NCBI GenBank assembly: GCA_029781855.1
Contig: JAKOVX010000024.1
Location: forward strand, 1 to 45,312
Length of the DNA: 45,312 bases
Reading direction: 5' to 3'
Origin: Acidobacteriota bacterium
GTDB taxonomy: Bacteria > Acidobacteriota > Blastocatellia > Pyrinomonadales > Pyrinomonadaceae
A program made the position numbers and the translations under genes. Of this stretch, positions 26,845-34,695 are shown piece by piece. Numbering within the stretch: the first letter of the stretch is position 1; every line of letters begins with the position of its first letter. The notes below the pieces were generated by a model. The model did not search any database. It worked only from the letters and a program-made list of their open reading frames with translations, and was not told where the DNA came from.

Positions 26845-27008
26845 AGGCTAAGCATCAAAATCCGAAGGATTAACAGAAAACTCATAACCACGACTAGGTG
26901 AACCCAAAATTGGATCAATGACCGTAACGGCAGTCGTGTCGGGCACTCGCAGAATATCGGTTGTCGGACGACCGCTCCGAATTAGGCGCTCGATGCCAAA
27001 GTAAATAG
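26845..27008. other. Intergenic stretch, nothing recognised
   Basis: Part of the 314-base gap between the lipoprotein and the DUF6868-like gene. No gene, hairpin or repeat is seen here; the RHS scrap C occupies the rest of the gap. Confidence 0.4.
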
Positions 27009-27110
27009 CACGACCGGTGGCAAATACTCGCAGGCCCGGTAGGGCTCCGTCCGCAGACGCTATACCGGTTTCGAAAAGGACACGGAAACCCGCGCCGGTG
27101 ATAAGATACC
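27009..27110 (+). pseudogene. RHS core remnant (copy C)
   Basis: The frame reads TTGGKYSQAR, a stop, then GSVRRRYTGFEKDTET, i.e. the RHS segment GKYSQP-x-SVRRRYTGxExDxET just before the tip. 27009-27033 resembles 25167-25192 in copy B, and 27038-27061 is identical to 23190-23213 in copy A. It is interrupted and leads into the next gene. Confidence 0.65.
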
Positions 27111-27128
27111 TCGAAAGGGAGGATGAGA

Positions 27129-27368
27129 ATGGTCATGCACGAAATATTGCACCTTTTGATCTGGTGCACGGTGATCAATTACGCGATCTTGTTCGTTTGG
27201 TTCGGGGTGTTCATATTTGCTCACGATTGGCTTTATCGAATGCACACGCGTTGGTTCAAGCTGTCGCCCGAGGCTTTTGATGCCATCCATTACGGCGGGA
27301 TCGCCGTTTATAAGCTCGGTATCCTGTTGTTTTGCCTTGTCCCGCTTATCGCCATTCATCTCGTTTGA
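27129..27368 (+). CDS. DUF6868-like small membrane protein
   Basis: 79 residues from ATG 27129 (GGGAGG 6 bases upstream; ATGs at 27123 and 27135 are alternatives). Two membrane segments (LIWCTVINYAILFVWFGVFIF and KLGILLFCLVPLIAIHLV) flank a conserved-looking loop AHDWLYRMHTRWFKLSPEAFDAIHYGG. I recognise this as the DUF6868-type family, function unknown. It directly follows RHS remnant C, but members are also found away from RHS loci, so an immunity role is not claimed. Confidence 0.75.
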   Translation: MVMHEILHLLIWCTVINYAILFVWFGVFIFAHDWLYRMHTRWFKLSPEAFDAIHYGGIAVYKLGILLFCLVPLIAIHLV

Positions 27369-27389
27369 CGGGAGCCTTAACGGTAAAAG

Positions 27390-27703
27390 CTACAAACAGG
27401 ACGCCCCGATGGGGCTGGTAGGGATGTTGGTGGCGCCGTTGCTACAAACAGGATGCTCCTACGGAGCAAAGAGGTGTTTGTGACGCGGTGTTTGTTCGGA
27501 GATTCGAGTGTTCAAGGGTTTGATGGTTTGGGGAAATTTGGTATTTTCGATCATCGTTTTATGATATTAAATTAGCCTCGTAGAGGCGGGCTGTTTGTAG
27601 AAACGGCGGCGTTCCAGTTCATTCAAGAACGAAATGTTTAGCCTCGTAGAGGCGTGCTGTTTGTAGAAATCGTTGCGAGGAGGAGGGCGAGCTCCGTCGG
27701 AGC
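27390..27703. repeat. REP cluster beside the RAYT transposase gene
   Basis: Four complete units: plus orientation at 27390-27415 and 27442-27467, inverted at 27575-27600 and 27641-27666. Each has CTACAAACAG and a 5-bp-stem hairpin with a 3-base loop: GCCCC-GAT-GGGGC, GCTCC-TAC-GGAGC, and twice GCCTC-TAC-GAGGC (in the unit's own orientation). Stem bases co-vary. A further bare hairpin GCTCC-GTC-GGAGC lies at 27691-27703, 20 bases before the transposase start. The inverted arrangement is that of a BIME. This fills the 354-base gap between genes. Confidence 0.88.
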
Positions 27704-27722
27704 GGCCTATTTTGGAGAATAA

Positions 27723-28184
27723 ATGGCCAACACCTATTCCCAGGTCTATATTCAGATCGTCTTTGCTGTTGCGGGCCGGCAAAATTTGATTCCGGCCGCC
27801 AATCGCGAGGAATTACATAAGTACATATCCGGTATCGTCGACCGACGCGGTCAGAAGATGCTTTCGATATTCTGTATGCCGGATCACACCCACATCTTGG
27901 TCGGGATGAGGCCCTCGTTCTCAATCTCCGACCTGACACGCGACATCAAAGCGGGTTCGTCGAATTTCATCAACGACAAACGTTGGGTCCGGGGCCATTT
28001 CAACTGGCAAGAGGGATTTGGGGCGTTCTCTTACTCGCGTAGCCAGATCGACTCCGTCAGCAAATACATCCTCAACCAAGAGGAACACCATAAACGAAGG
28101 TCCTTCAAGCGAGAGTACATCGGATTTCTCAAGAAATTTGAGGTCGAATACGACGACGCTTACCTTTTTGACTGGATCGACTAG
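27723..28184 (+). CDS. REP-associated tyrosine transposase (RAYT, IS200/IS605 Y1 family)
   Basis: 153 residues. It begins MANTYSQVYIQIVFAVAGRQ; the HUH motif is CMPDHTHILVG near residue 60, and the catalytic Tyr lies in SVSKYILNQEEHHK near residue 117, followed by the conserved FKREYIGFLKKFEVEYD and a terminal WID. GGAG is 5 bases upstream of the start. Y1 transposases nick single-stranded DNA at hairpin ends; RAYTs are domesticated members acting on REP hairpins, which is what the adjacent repeats represent. No second IS605 gene (tnpB) is present. Confidence 0.93.
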   Translation: MANTYSQVYIQIVFAVAGRQNLIPAANREELHKYISGIVDRRGQKMLSIFCMPDHTHILVGMRPSFSISDLTRDIKAGSSNFINDKRWVRGHFNWQEGFGAFSYSRSQIDSVSKYILNQEEHHKRRSFKREYIGFLKKFEVEYDDAYLFDWID

Positions 28185-28260
28185 TCAGCAGAGCTATTTA
28201 TAGATAAGTGGCGAAATCTTGACGGGAAACCTCTGCCGACGCAGGTGGTTTGGACTCGGG

Positions 28261-29169
28261 TCACTCGCCGGCGGCGGTTTGGAGCTGGGATTTGCGTTCG
28301 AGCATGAAGGCGGTGAAGGTGCGGATGGGGGCGGACTGGGCGCCTTTGAGCGAGACCATTGCGACGGAGCGGGTGAGTTCGTGGCCTTCGATGTCGGTGC
28401 GGGCGAGCTTGCCGCTTTTGAGTTCGTCGCGGACGGCCCAGGCGGGCATCAGCGAGATGCCGAGGCCGTGCTCGATCATCAGCTTGATAAAGTAAGTGTC
28501 GTTCGATTCGAGTGATTTTTCGGGGACGACGCCGACGTCCTTGAAAAAATTGTCGGTCGCACGGCGGATCGAGGCGCCGCGTTCGAAGAGGATCCAGCGT
28601 TCCTGTTCGAGTTCGGCCGCGGCGACGCTCTCCCGCCCGGCGAACGGGTGGCGCTTGCCGACGACGAGGATGAGCTTATCGCTGAATAGGCGGGTGACCT
28701 CGAGCGCCGGCGAATAGACCGCTAGCGACGCGAAGCCGACGTCGATCAGGCCCTCGAGCACATTCTCGACCGTCTGCTCCGTGCTCGACGTCGTCCGGAA
28801 AACGAGCTCGACCTGCTCGTACGAATCCATAAATTCCTCAAACAGCGGTGCGAACAGATAGACGAGCGCCTGCGTCGCGGCGGCCACACGGACCGTTCCG
28901 ATGAGGGCGCGTTCGCGTCCGCCGACCACCTCCTGCATTTCTTCGGCCTGCGTCAGGATGCGTTTTGCATAGGCGACCGCGGCGGCTCCGGCCTCGCTCA
29001 GGATGACGCCGCTTTTTGCACGGATAAATAGCTGGACCCCGAGTTCGTCCTCGAGCGCCTTGATCTGGTGGCTGACCGCGGATTGCGACAAATTCAGCTT
29101 CTCAGACGCCTTGGTAAAATTGAGCGTTTCCGCGATCTCGCACAGCGTGCGGAGCTGCCAGAGTTCCAT
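28261..29169 (-). CDS. LysR-family transcriptional regulator
   Basis: 302 residues from ATG 29169 (the frame is open to 29214, but LysR proteins start at MELWQLRTL-like sequence). The winged HTH is in residues 1-60: LCEIAETLNFTKASEKLNLSQSAVSHQIKALEDELGVQLF. The effector domain is of periplasmic-binding-protein type (VRVAAATQALVYLFAPLFEEF, SNDTYFIKLMIEHGLGISLMPAWAV). The C-terminus is in the CysB/CynR-like style; the ligand is unknown. It is divergent from the gene at 29330 with a 160-base gap, the usual layout of a LysR regulator and its target. Confidence 0.92.
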   Translation of the reverse strand: MELWQLRTLCEIAETLNFTKASEKLNLSQSAVSHQIKALEDELGVQLFIRAKSGVILSEAGAAAVAYAKRILTQAEEMQEVVGGRERALIGTVRVAAATQALVYLFAPLFEEFMDSYEQVELVFRTTSSTEQTVENVLEGLIDVGFASLAVYSPALEVTRLFSDKLILVVGKRHPFAGRESVAAAELEQERWILFERGASIRRATDNFFKDVGVVPEKSLESNDTYFIKLMIEHGLGISLMPAWAVRDELKSGKLARTDIEGHELTRSVAMVSLKGAQSAPIRTFTAFMLERKSQLQTAAGE

Positions 29170-29329
29170 CTCGTTTACTTTCAATAACTTGCAGGGATGA
29201 ACCTGCCTAATCACACCGATCAGAAATAAGAATTGGTAATGCTTTCTCTAGTTTCATTATACTTATGTTGTCGGCGGATGAGGCCGGCAATAATTCGGTT
29301 TTATTTTTTTTTATACAAGAGGTAATTAT

Positions 29330-29659
29330 ATGATCCCATTCAAATTAGATTTCGTGGTCGACGAGGTCACATCAAAAAGTATGGCTGCGCAGGGAATGAT
29401 CCAGGCGAGCACCGGTAAAGTTGTCAGAAAAGAGGAGGCGCTGCAGTTGTGGAACCGCATCGACGACCACAAGTGGTACCTGAGCGAAAGGCTCGGCCGC
29501 GATGTCGGCGTACGCGTTGCGGCAGTTGACTACATTGAGAATTTTTACCGGCCGGTCCCCAAGAGGCATTGGATGGGCGGTTGGTTCGGCTTCGTACGTA
29601 TGAACAGCGGGAACGCCTCGTCAATGGACGGAGGAAGTGATCTGTTTGCTCGTGCCTGA
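29330..29659 (+). CDS. Small hypothetical protein with DUF4032-like segment
   Basis: 109 residues, no signal peptide or membrane segment. Middle part KEEALQLWNRIDDHKWYLSE, RLGRDVGVRVAAVDYIENFYRP loosely resembles the C-terminal helical portion of DUF4032 proteins; this is a weak likeness. AGAGG lies 8 bases before the start and a strong terminator follows, so it is a real monocistronic unit, probably well expressed. It is divergent from the LysR gene and might be its target. Confidence 0.65.
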   Translation: MIPFKLDFVVDEVTSKSMAAQGMIQASTGKVVRKEEALQLWNRIDDHKWYLSERLGRDVGVRVAAVDYIENFYRPVPKRHWMGGWFGFVRMNSGNASSMDGGSDLFARA

Positions 29660-29721
29660 TCCGCGAATACAACAAACGCGGACTTCTGCCCTCGATGACC
29701 AGGCAGGGCTCTAACTTAAAC

Positions 29722-29768
29722 AGCCGGGATACTTCTCCGCCCAAAAGAGAAGATCCCGGCTTTTTTTT
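29722..29768 (+). terminator. Strong rho-independent terminator
   Basis: AGCCGGGAT (29722-29730) pairs with ATCCCGGCT (29753-29761), with an inner TTCTC/GAGAA helix in the loop, followed by eight T. Confidence 0.93.
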
Positions 29769-29789
29769 GCGTTTACGTTGACTTCCTGC

Positions 29790-30662
29790 CTACTGCAATT
29801 TGCGCGGCCCGAAGACCTTGTCGTCGATCGGCACGTTCTGCTTGACCGACGTGATGACGCTAATGACGTCGCCGTTCGAAACGGTCGAGTTGACCGATTT
29901 GAACGCCAATTTTACACCGTCAACGTCGCGATAATCGGAAAATGTCACCGTGTACGGCAGTTTCTGTTCGCTCGTGCTCGACGGAATGACGCCCTCGCGT
30001 TTTAGCAGCAGGAACGTCCTGGTCGAGTAATATTCCTTGTACGGCGTGCCGGCTTTCGGCTCGAACGAGACGACATATGCCTCCTCGTCGCCGACCTTCG
30101 CGGTGCCCGTGATCTCGACCTTTTTGAAATTGGTCTTCCAGTCGAGCGGGCCGTAGAAATCCGCTGCCAGCCGCGCGTCGTCGAGCCTCAGGCCCGAATA
30201 CTTATCGACCGGAGCGAAACTGTACTCTTCCTGGCCGGTGCTGCCGTCAAAGAAATCGTAGCCGGTGCCGAGCGTCTTGCCGAGCGCCGTCAATGTTATC
30301 TCATTGAGGATCTTGTTCGGCGCCTTTGCGTACGAGACGGCCTTGGCCTGGACGCCCTGATTGGCGAGGTCGACGTCGGCCTCGACGACCCGCGAGGTTA
30401 TCTTGCGCCACGCGGCCTCTCCGCCGACAGCAGCGATCGTTTTGGCCTCGAGCTCGTCGACCGTCATCGCGATCTTCGGTTTGGCAGAGTCGGCGGTGCG
30501 CTTGAATTCAAACTCGCCCTCCGGTTGGGAAACGACGATCGAGATGACCTTACCGGCGGCGTCACGCTTCGGCTTGAGCGAATAGGTGTCCGGCAGCGGG
30601 GTGAGCGAAAAGGTATCTTTCGCCTTTTCCTTTGAGCGTGTACGGCTGCTGACCGGTGACAT
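29790..30662 (-). CDS. C-terminal part of the serine hydrolase gene, separated by a frameshift
   Basis: The frame continues the upstream gene after a one-base shift: it picks up with KEKAKDTFSLTPLPDTYSLK and includes a domain (TVDELEAKTIAAVGGEAAWRK, VVEADVDLANQGVQAKAVSY, the C-terminal TVTFSDYRDVDGVKLAFKS) that resembles the outer-membrane lipoprotein-sorting/MucB-like fold appended to many large acidobacterial serine hydrolases. It has no start or ribosome binding site of its own; the first codons (MSPVSSRTRSKE) are an out-of-frame reading of the upstream gene. It should be read as residues about 540-820 of one protein. Confidence 0.75.
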   Translation of the reverse strand: MSPVSSRTRSKEKAKDTFSLTPLPDTYSLKPKRDAAGKVISIVVSQPEGEFEFKRTADSAKPKIAMTVDELEAKTIAAVGGEAAWRKITSRVVEADVDLANQGVQAKAVSYAKAPNKILNEITLTALGKTLGTGYDFFDGSTGQEEYSFAPVDKYSGLRLDDARLAADFYGPLDWKTNFKKVEITGTAKVGDEEAYVVSFEPKAGTPYKEYYSTRTFLLLKREGVIPSSTSEQKLPYTVTFSDYRDVDGVKLAFKSVNSTVSNGDVISVITSVKQNVPIDDKVFGPRKLQ

Positions 30663-32235
30663 TCATCGTCACGGTGCCGTCGGACTCGCTGAGTTCGATG
30701 GAACCACCGCCGGGGCCGGAATAGGTACCGACCAGCTCGCGGGCGGCGGCGGCACCGGTGCTCGCGGGTGCATCGACCTTGGCGAGCGTGCCGTCCGGGT
30801 TGAGCCGCGGCAGTACATAATTTCCCTGCGGCTGCTGAAGATACATCGAGGTCGCGTCGCCCTCGGCCGGATCGAACCTGACCGCGAAACCGTCCGGTGC
30901 TCCCATCATTTTGAAATTTCGCGGCGACGTCGGGTCGAGCGTGTATTCGGGCTGTCCCGGAACGACCATTACGAGCTTGTCGCCGACGGCCTTGATCTCG
31001 ATATTGACCTTGGCGGCCTCGAGGCGGTAGAGCCCAACGAACTTCTGTATCGAATCGGCCGTCAGCTCAGCGCCGATCGTTTTCTTTGGCGAGCCGAGCA
31101 GGTTGTCCCAAATGACGCCCATCATTTCGCCGCCGAGCGGCGATGCCGAGACGTTGGTGAGCAGGACGAAACCGAGCTTTTTCTCGGGGATCATCGCGAC
31201 CATCGAGTTGAAACCGTCGATGTTGCCGCCGTGCTGGACGACCTTGAGGCCGTTCCAATCCTGCAGGAACCAGCCGAAGCCGTACGACGTTTTGCCGGCA
31301 ACCTTCATTTGCGGTTTGAGCCATTCCTCGTAGCCTTTTTCGGAAACGAGCCTTTTGCCGCCCACCTCGCCGCCGTTCATCACGAACCGCAGCCACTGGG
31401 CCATATCGCGGGCGGACGAATCGATCGAGCCGGCCGGAGCGACCTGCGTTATCTCACGGTAAGGCAGTTTCTCGGCCGTTTTGGTGTCGAAATTGTAGCT
31501 ATAGCCGTAGGAATAGTCCTTCGCCTTTTCCATCTGGGCGATCGACATGGAGCTGTTGGTCATTCCCAGCGGTTTGAAGATCCGCTCGGGGATGAACTTT
31601 TCCCACGGCTCTTTCTGCACCTGGGCGACGATCTCGCCGGCGGCCGCGAACATGATGTTCTGATACTGGAATTTTTCGCCGAGCTTGGCGGTCGGCCTGG
31701 CCTGGGCGGCAACCTGGATCAGCTCCGCACGGGTCAATTTGCCGGTGATCATCGCGAGGTCCGTGCGGTTGAGGCCCGAGCGGTGGCAAAGCAGGTCGCG
31801 GATGGTGATGTTCTTGTCCGTGTCGGGGTCGTACATCTTGAAGTACGGCAAGTACTTCTTCGGCGAATCCTCGAGCGAAAGTTTGCCCTCGTCCATCGAC
31901 ATCAGCACCGATAGGGCCGTAAAAGCCTTGGTCGCCGAGCCGATCGCGAACTGCGTGTCGGGCGTGACGGGAACCTTGTTCTCAAGGTCTTTGTAGCCTA
32001 GGCCTTTGAGATAGATGATCTTGTCGTCCTTGACGATGACCAGCGAAACGCCGGGGATGCCGAGCTCTTTGCGGCGTTTCTCGAGCTTGTCCTCGATCGC
32101 CTTCAGCTGTGTCGAGTAATCGACTGTCGCCGCAGTGCCGGTAGTTTGGGCAAAAGCGGAACGAGGAAGCGGGGCCGCAAGGAACGAGAACAGCAGGACG
32201 AAAACGACTGCGAACTTAAAAATAGATGGTTTCAT
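30562..32235 (-). CDS. Serine hydrolase, beta-lactamase/AmpC-PBP family (frameshifted at its 3' end)
   Basis: 557 residues. Signal peptide (ending SAFAQ), then the class C beta-lactamase-like domain: FAIGSATKAFTALSVL with the SxxK nucleophile, YQNIMFAAAGEIV supplying the YxN-type motif, and VVQHGGNIDGFNSMVAMIP with HGG in place of KTG. A DUF3471-like beta domain follows (SIQKFVGLYRLEAAKVNIEIKAVG). The last residues after YTLKGKG (ERYLFAHPAAGHLFAQAEA) are out of frame: shifting +1 there joins the downstream frame (KDTFSLTPLP). The single-base insertion is within 30620-30636, CCTTTTCCTTTG on the plus strand. The role is probably envelope peptidase or esterase; the substrate is unknown. Confidence 0.88.
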   Translation of the reverse strand: MKPSIFKFAVVFVLLFSFLAAPLPRSAFAQTTGTAATVDYSTQLKAIEDKLEKRRKELGIPGVSLVIVKDDKIIYLKGLGYKDLENKVPVTPDTQFAIGSATKAFTALSVLMSMDEGKLSLEDSPKKYLPYFKMYDPDTDKNITIRDLLCHRSGLNRTDLAMITGKLTRAELIQVAAQARPTAKLGEKFQYQNIMFAAAGEIVAQVQKEPWEKFIPERIFKPLGMTNSSMSIAQMEKAKDYSYGYSYNFDTKTAEKLPYREITQVAPAGSIDSSARDMAQWLRFVMNGGEVGGKRLVSEKGYEEWLKPQMKVAGKTSYGFGWFLQDWNGLKVVQHGGNIDGFNSMVAMIPEKKLGFVLLTNVSASPLGGEMMGVIWDNLLGSPKKTIGAELTADSIQKFVGLYRLEAAKVNIEIKAVGDKLVMVVPGQPEYTLDPTSPRNFKMMGAPDGFAVRFDPAEGDATSMYLQQPQGNYVLPRLNPDGTLAKVDAPASTGAAAARELVGTYSGPGGGSIELSESDGTVTMNVTGQQPYTLKGKGERYLFAHPAAGHLFAQAEA

Positions 32236-32262
32236 ATGATGATCTTTTCGAATGAACTATGG

Positions 32263-33837
32263 CTAAATACGCGGCTCGCCGGCGGAAAGTTCAGCGGTTC
32301 TGACGCCGAGGCCCATCATCAGGTAGAAGATCATCGCCACCTCGCCGTCGCCGATGTTGTTGTGGACGAATCCGCTAGTGACAAAGCCGATCGAGCCGCC
32401 GATGCATCCCAAAAGGACCCCGATCGTTCGCCAATCGCCGCCGCGGGCAGCACGGAGGCCGCGCCACAGGATGCGGCCGTAAAAGGCGAGGATCAAGATC
32501 CAGAGGAGCAGAGCGGGCGCACCGCGTTCGACCAGGATCTGCATCGGCGTCGAATGAAAATGGCCGATCATCATTCGCCCGCCGTCGTACATATTCCACT
32601 CGCGCCAGTGTTCCTTTACGGAGTCCATGCCGATGCCGAAGACGAAATTTCGCGGGCTCGTCGTCAATAAACGCGTGCCGTCGCGCCACATCGTCAGGCG
32701 GTACTGCGTCGAGTCGTCCGACGAATCGATAAAGCCGACCTGCCGCTCACGCTGCATCATATAGAGGCCGAAAGCGGCGACGGGAATCGCGACCAACACC
32801 GCGGCGATCAGCACCTTGCGGCTCGCCGAAAGCGCGACGATGACGAAACCTGAGATCAGGAACGAAAGCTGCGACGCCCGCGTGACCGTCATCAGAAGCG
32901 CGAGGCCGACGCCGGCCACGCAAAACGCCATGAACACCCGGGACGTCACGAACGCGACAAACAGCGAGATCGGGCCGCGTTTGCGGGCCGTATTTTCGGC
33001 GGCTCCCGCACCGGAATTCTTATAAAACAACGATGCGATCAGCAGTCCGAAAACGAGCGAGCCGATCAACTGAAGTGCCTCGGAATACGTGGTCCAATGA
33101 TTGTAAAAACCGAGTGCACGCCAGTAATGGCTCGGGGCCCAGCTTTGTATTCCGAGCCGTTCCTCTGGCGTTGTGCCGGGCAGCAGGTCGGCGCGTTTTA
33201 TGCTGCGGGTCTGGTAGACGTCGGGACGGTGCATGTCGACCACGACGACGTCCTCGGTCTCGAGTGCGGACATCAGCGGAGCGAGGTCGTTGATCTTCTT
33301 TCCGTCGACCTTAAGGATCGTGTCGCCATTGGTGAGGGCGGCTTTGCCGAGCGGGCCGTCAAAATTGATGCCGTGGATCTCGACGCCGCGGCCGACGATG
33401 CGCTCGATCGGCGTCTTGATGACATTCACCATGCAGGAAAAGAACAGGGCGAACGCGAGGAAGTGGGCCGCCTTGAGCGTTCGGATGTTTGCGGCGACCA
33501 TGAAATAGACCGCGAGGATGCCGACACTTCGAAGGCCGTTGAACGACAACGCGGGCGAATACGAGAACGCGGCCGAAACCACGGCCCAACCGAAAAATAA
33601 CCAGAGGGCGATGTCGAGCGGTCGAAATTTGAACTTGCGACGCGGCTTGAAGGCGAACCTGACGATCGTCGCCAGCAATGCGATCAACCACGCCGTTTGA
33701 GACGCGGCAATCGAATGCGGCGCCGTGAGGACCATCAGCGTGAGGAAAATGAACGCCGTTCGTTCGATCCAGCGGGTGAGGCCGGGTACGTCCGACGAGC
33801 CGGCCATCGCGTCCAAAGATTCGAAAAATCTCTTCAT
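32263..33837 (-). CDS. O-antigen ligase/polymerase-like membrane protein with embedded PDZ domain
   Basis: 524 residues from ATG 33837 (the frame is open to 33978). About ten membrane segments with the WzyC/O-antigen ligase layout, and SQLSFLISGFVIVALSASRK and GMDSVKEHWREWNMYDGG followed by HNNIGDGE typical of the family's periplasmic part. Between TM segments (about residues 145-215) lies a domain reading VEIHGINFDGPLGKAALTNGD then TILKVDGKKINDLAPLMSAL, a classical PDZ beta-strand/helix pattern. The family polymerises or ligates glycans to lipid carriers. The PDZ insert is unusual. It is divergent from the esterase gene. Confidence 0.82.
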   Translation of the reverse strand: MKRFFESLDAMAGSSDVPGLTRWIERTAFIFLTLMVLTAPHSIAASQTAWLIALLATIVRFAFKPRRKFKFRPLDIALWLFFGWAVVSAAFSYSPALSFNGLRSVGILAVYFMVAANIRTLKAAHFLAFALFFSCMVNVIKTPIERIVGRGVEIHGINFDGPLGKAALTNGDTILKVDGKKINDLAPLMSALETEDVVVVDMHRPDVYQTRSIKRADLLPGTTPEERLGIQSWAPSHYWRALGFYNHWTTYSEALQLIGSLVFGLLIASLFYKNSGAGAAENTARKRGPISLFVAFVTSRVFMAFCVAGVGLALLMTVTRASQLSFLISGFVIVALSASRKVLIAAVLVAIPVAAFGLYMMQRERQVGFIDSSDDSTQYRLTMWRDGTRLLTTSPRNFVFGIGMDSVKEHWREWNMYDGGRMMIGHFHSTPMQILVERGAPALLLWILILAFYGRILWRGLRAARGGDWRTIGVLLGCIGGSIGFVTSGFVHNNIGDGEVAMIFYLMMGLGVRTAELSAGEPRI

Positions 33838-33928
33838 AAATGCGAATATTGTAGCAGTTAACGGACCGGATACCGTTGCGGCTATTTCGATTCTCTTACG
33901 CCGCCGGCCGGTCCGAAAGTCGCTTCTT

Positions 33929-34657
33929 ATGGTGCAAACAGAACCGCAAACCGACCTTAGCATTACCGCCGAGATCAAGCTCTATTACGACGTCCTGGTG
34001 CCGGAACCTCCCACCACCTCGTCAGCCGAAGCGGCTGCCACTCCTCCTCAGGCAGGAGGAGAGCTGAAACGGCCCTTGCTGATCGCGGTACACGGCTACG
34101 GAGCCCATAAACGTTATATGATGCGCGAAGCGAGGCTTGTGGCGCCCGAGGATTGGGTGATCGCGTCGGTGCAGGGGCCGCATCAGCATTTTCGGCAGAC
34201 GGATGACGGTTATCGCGTCGGGTTTGGCTGGCTGACCGACAATAGGCCGGAAGAATACGTGAGCCTGCATCACAAGTTTTTGCTCGACGTGATCGCAAAG
34301 CTTGCCGCCGACGGAACGGTGGACGCAAACCGCGTGTATCTATACGGTTTTTCGCAGGCGTGCGCGCTCAATTTTAGATTTGCGTTAACCCATCCGGAGG
34401 CCGTAATTGGCATAGTCGGCGTGTGCGGCGGCATTCCCGGCGACCTAGATACAAACGACAATTACAAGCCGCTCGACGCCGACACGTTCTACCTTTACGG
34501 CGACGATGACGAATTTTACACGAATGAGCAATTTGCCGCCTTCGACGCTAAATTGAAAAAGCGCCTGCCGAATTACAGGTCGAAAAAGTATTTGGCCAAG
34601 CACGAGATCACACAGGAAATGCGCGTCGATATCAAGGATTTCCTGGCGAGCCGTTGA
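33929..34657 (+). CDS. Alpha/beta hydrolase (carboxylesterase/phospholipase YpfH-like)
   Basis: 242 residues from ATG 33929, chosen because the upstream part of the frame is antisense to the O-antigen ligase gene. Visible: LLIAVHGYGAHKRYMMREA, the nucleophile elbow LYGFSQACALNFRFA, the acid in FYLYGDDDEFYTNEQF and His in KYLAKHEITQE, in the order and spacing of the LysoPL/esterase family. No signal peptide, so cytoplasmic. Residues about 30-45 (SSAEAAATPPQAGG) are a low-complexity linker encoded by two inverted repeats, absent from typical family members. Confidence 0.88.
   Translation: MVQTEPQTDLSITAEIKLYYDVLVPEPPTTSSAEAAATPPQAGGELKRPLLIAVHGYGAHKRYMMREARLVAPEDWVIASVQGPHQHFRQTDDGYRVGFGWLTDNRPEEYVSLHHKFLLDVIAKLAADGTVDANRVYLYGFSQACALNFRFALTHPEAVIGIVGVCGGIPGDLDTNDNYKPLDADTFYLYGDDDEFYTNEQFAAFDAKLKKRLPNYRSKKYLAKHEITQEMRVDIKDFLASR
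34024..34061. repeat. Two palindromic hairpins inside the esterase gene
   Basis: AGCCG-AAG-CGGCT (34024-34036) and CTCCTCCT-CAGGC-AGGAGGAG (34041-34061) follow each other and encode the linker SAEAAATPPQAGG. They look like a small inserted element that kept the reading frame. Confidence 0.6.
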
Positions 34658-34695
34658 CCGGCGATGTAAAATCAAACGGTTTACCGATCGGCGTT

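Noticed and set aside
30586..31914. 442-aa plus-strand reading frame
   Set aside because: Antisense to the serine hydrolase with its catalytic motifs; composition is typical of shadow frames in high-GC DNA.
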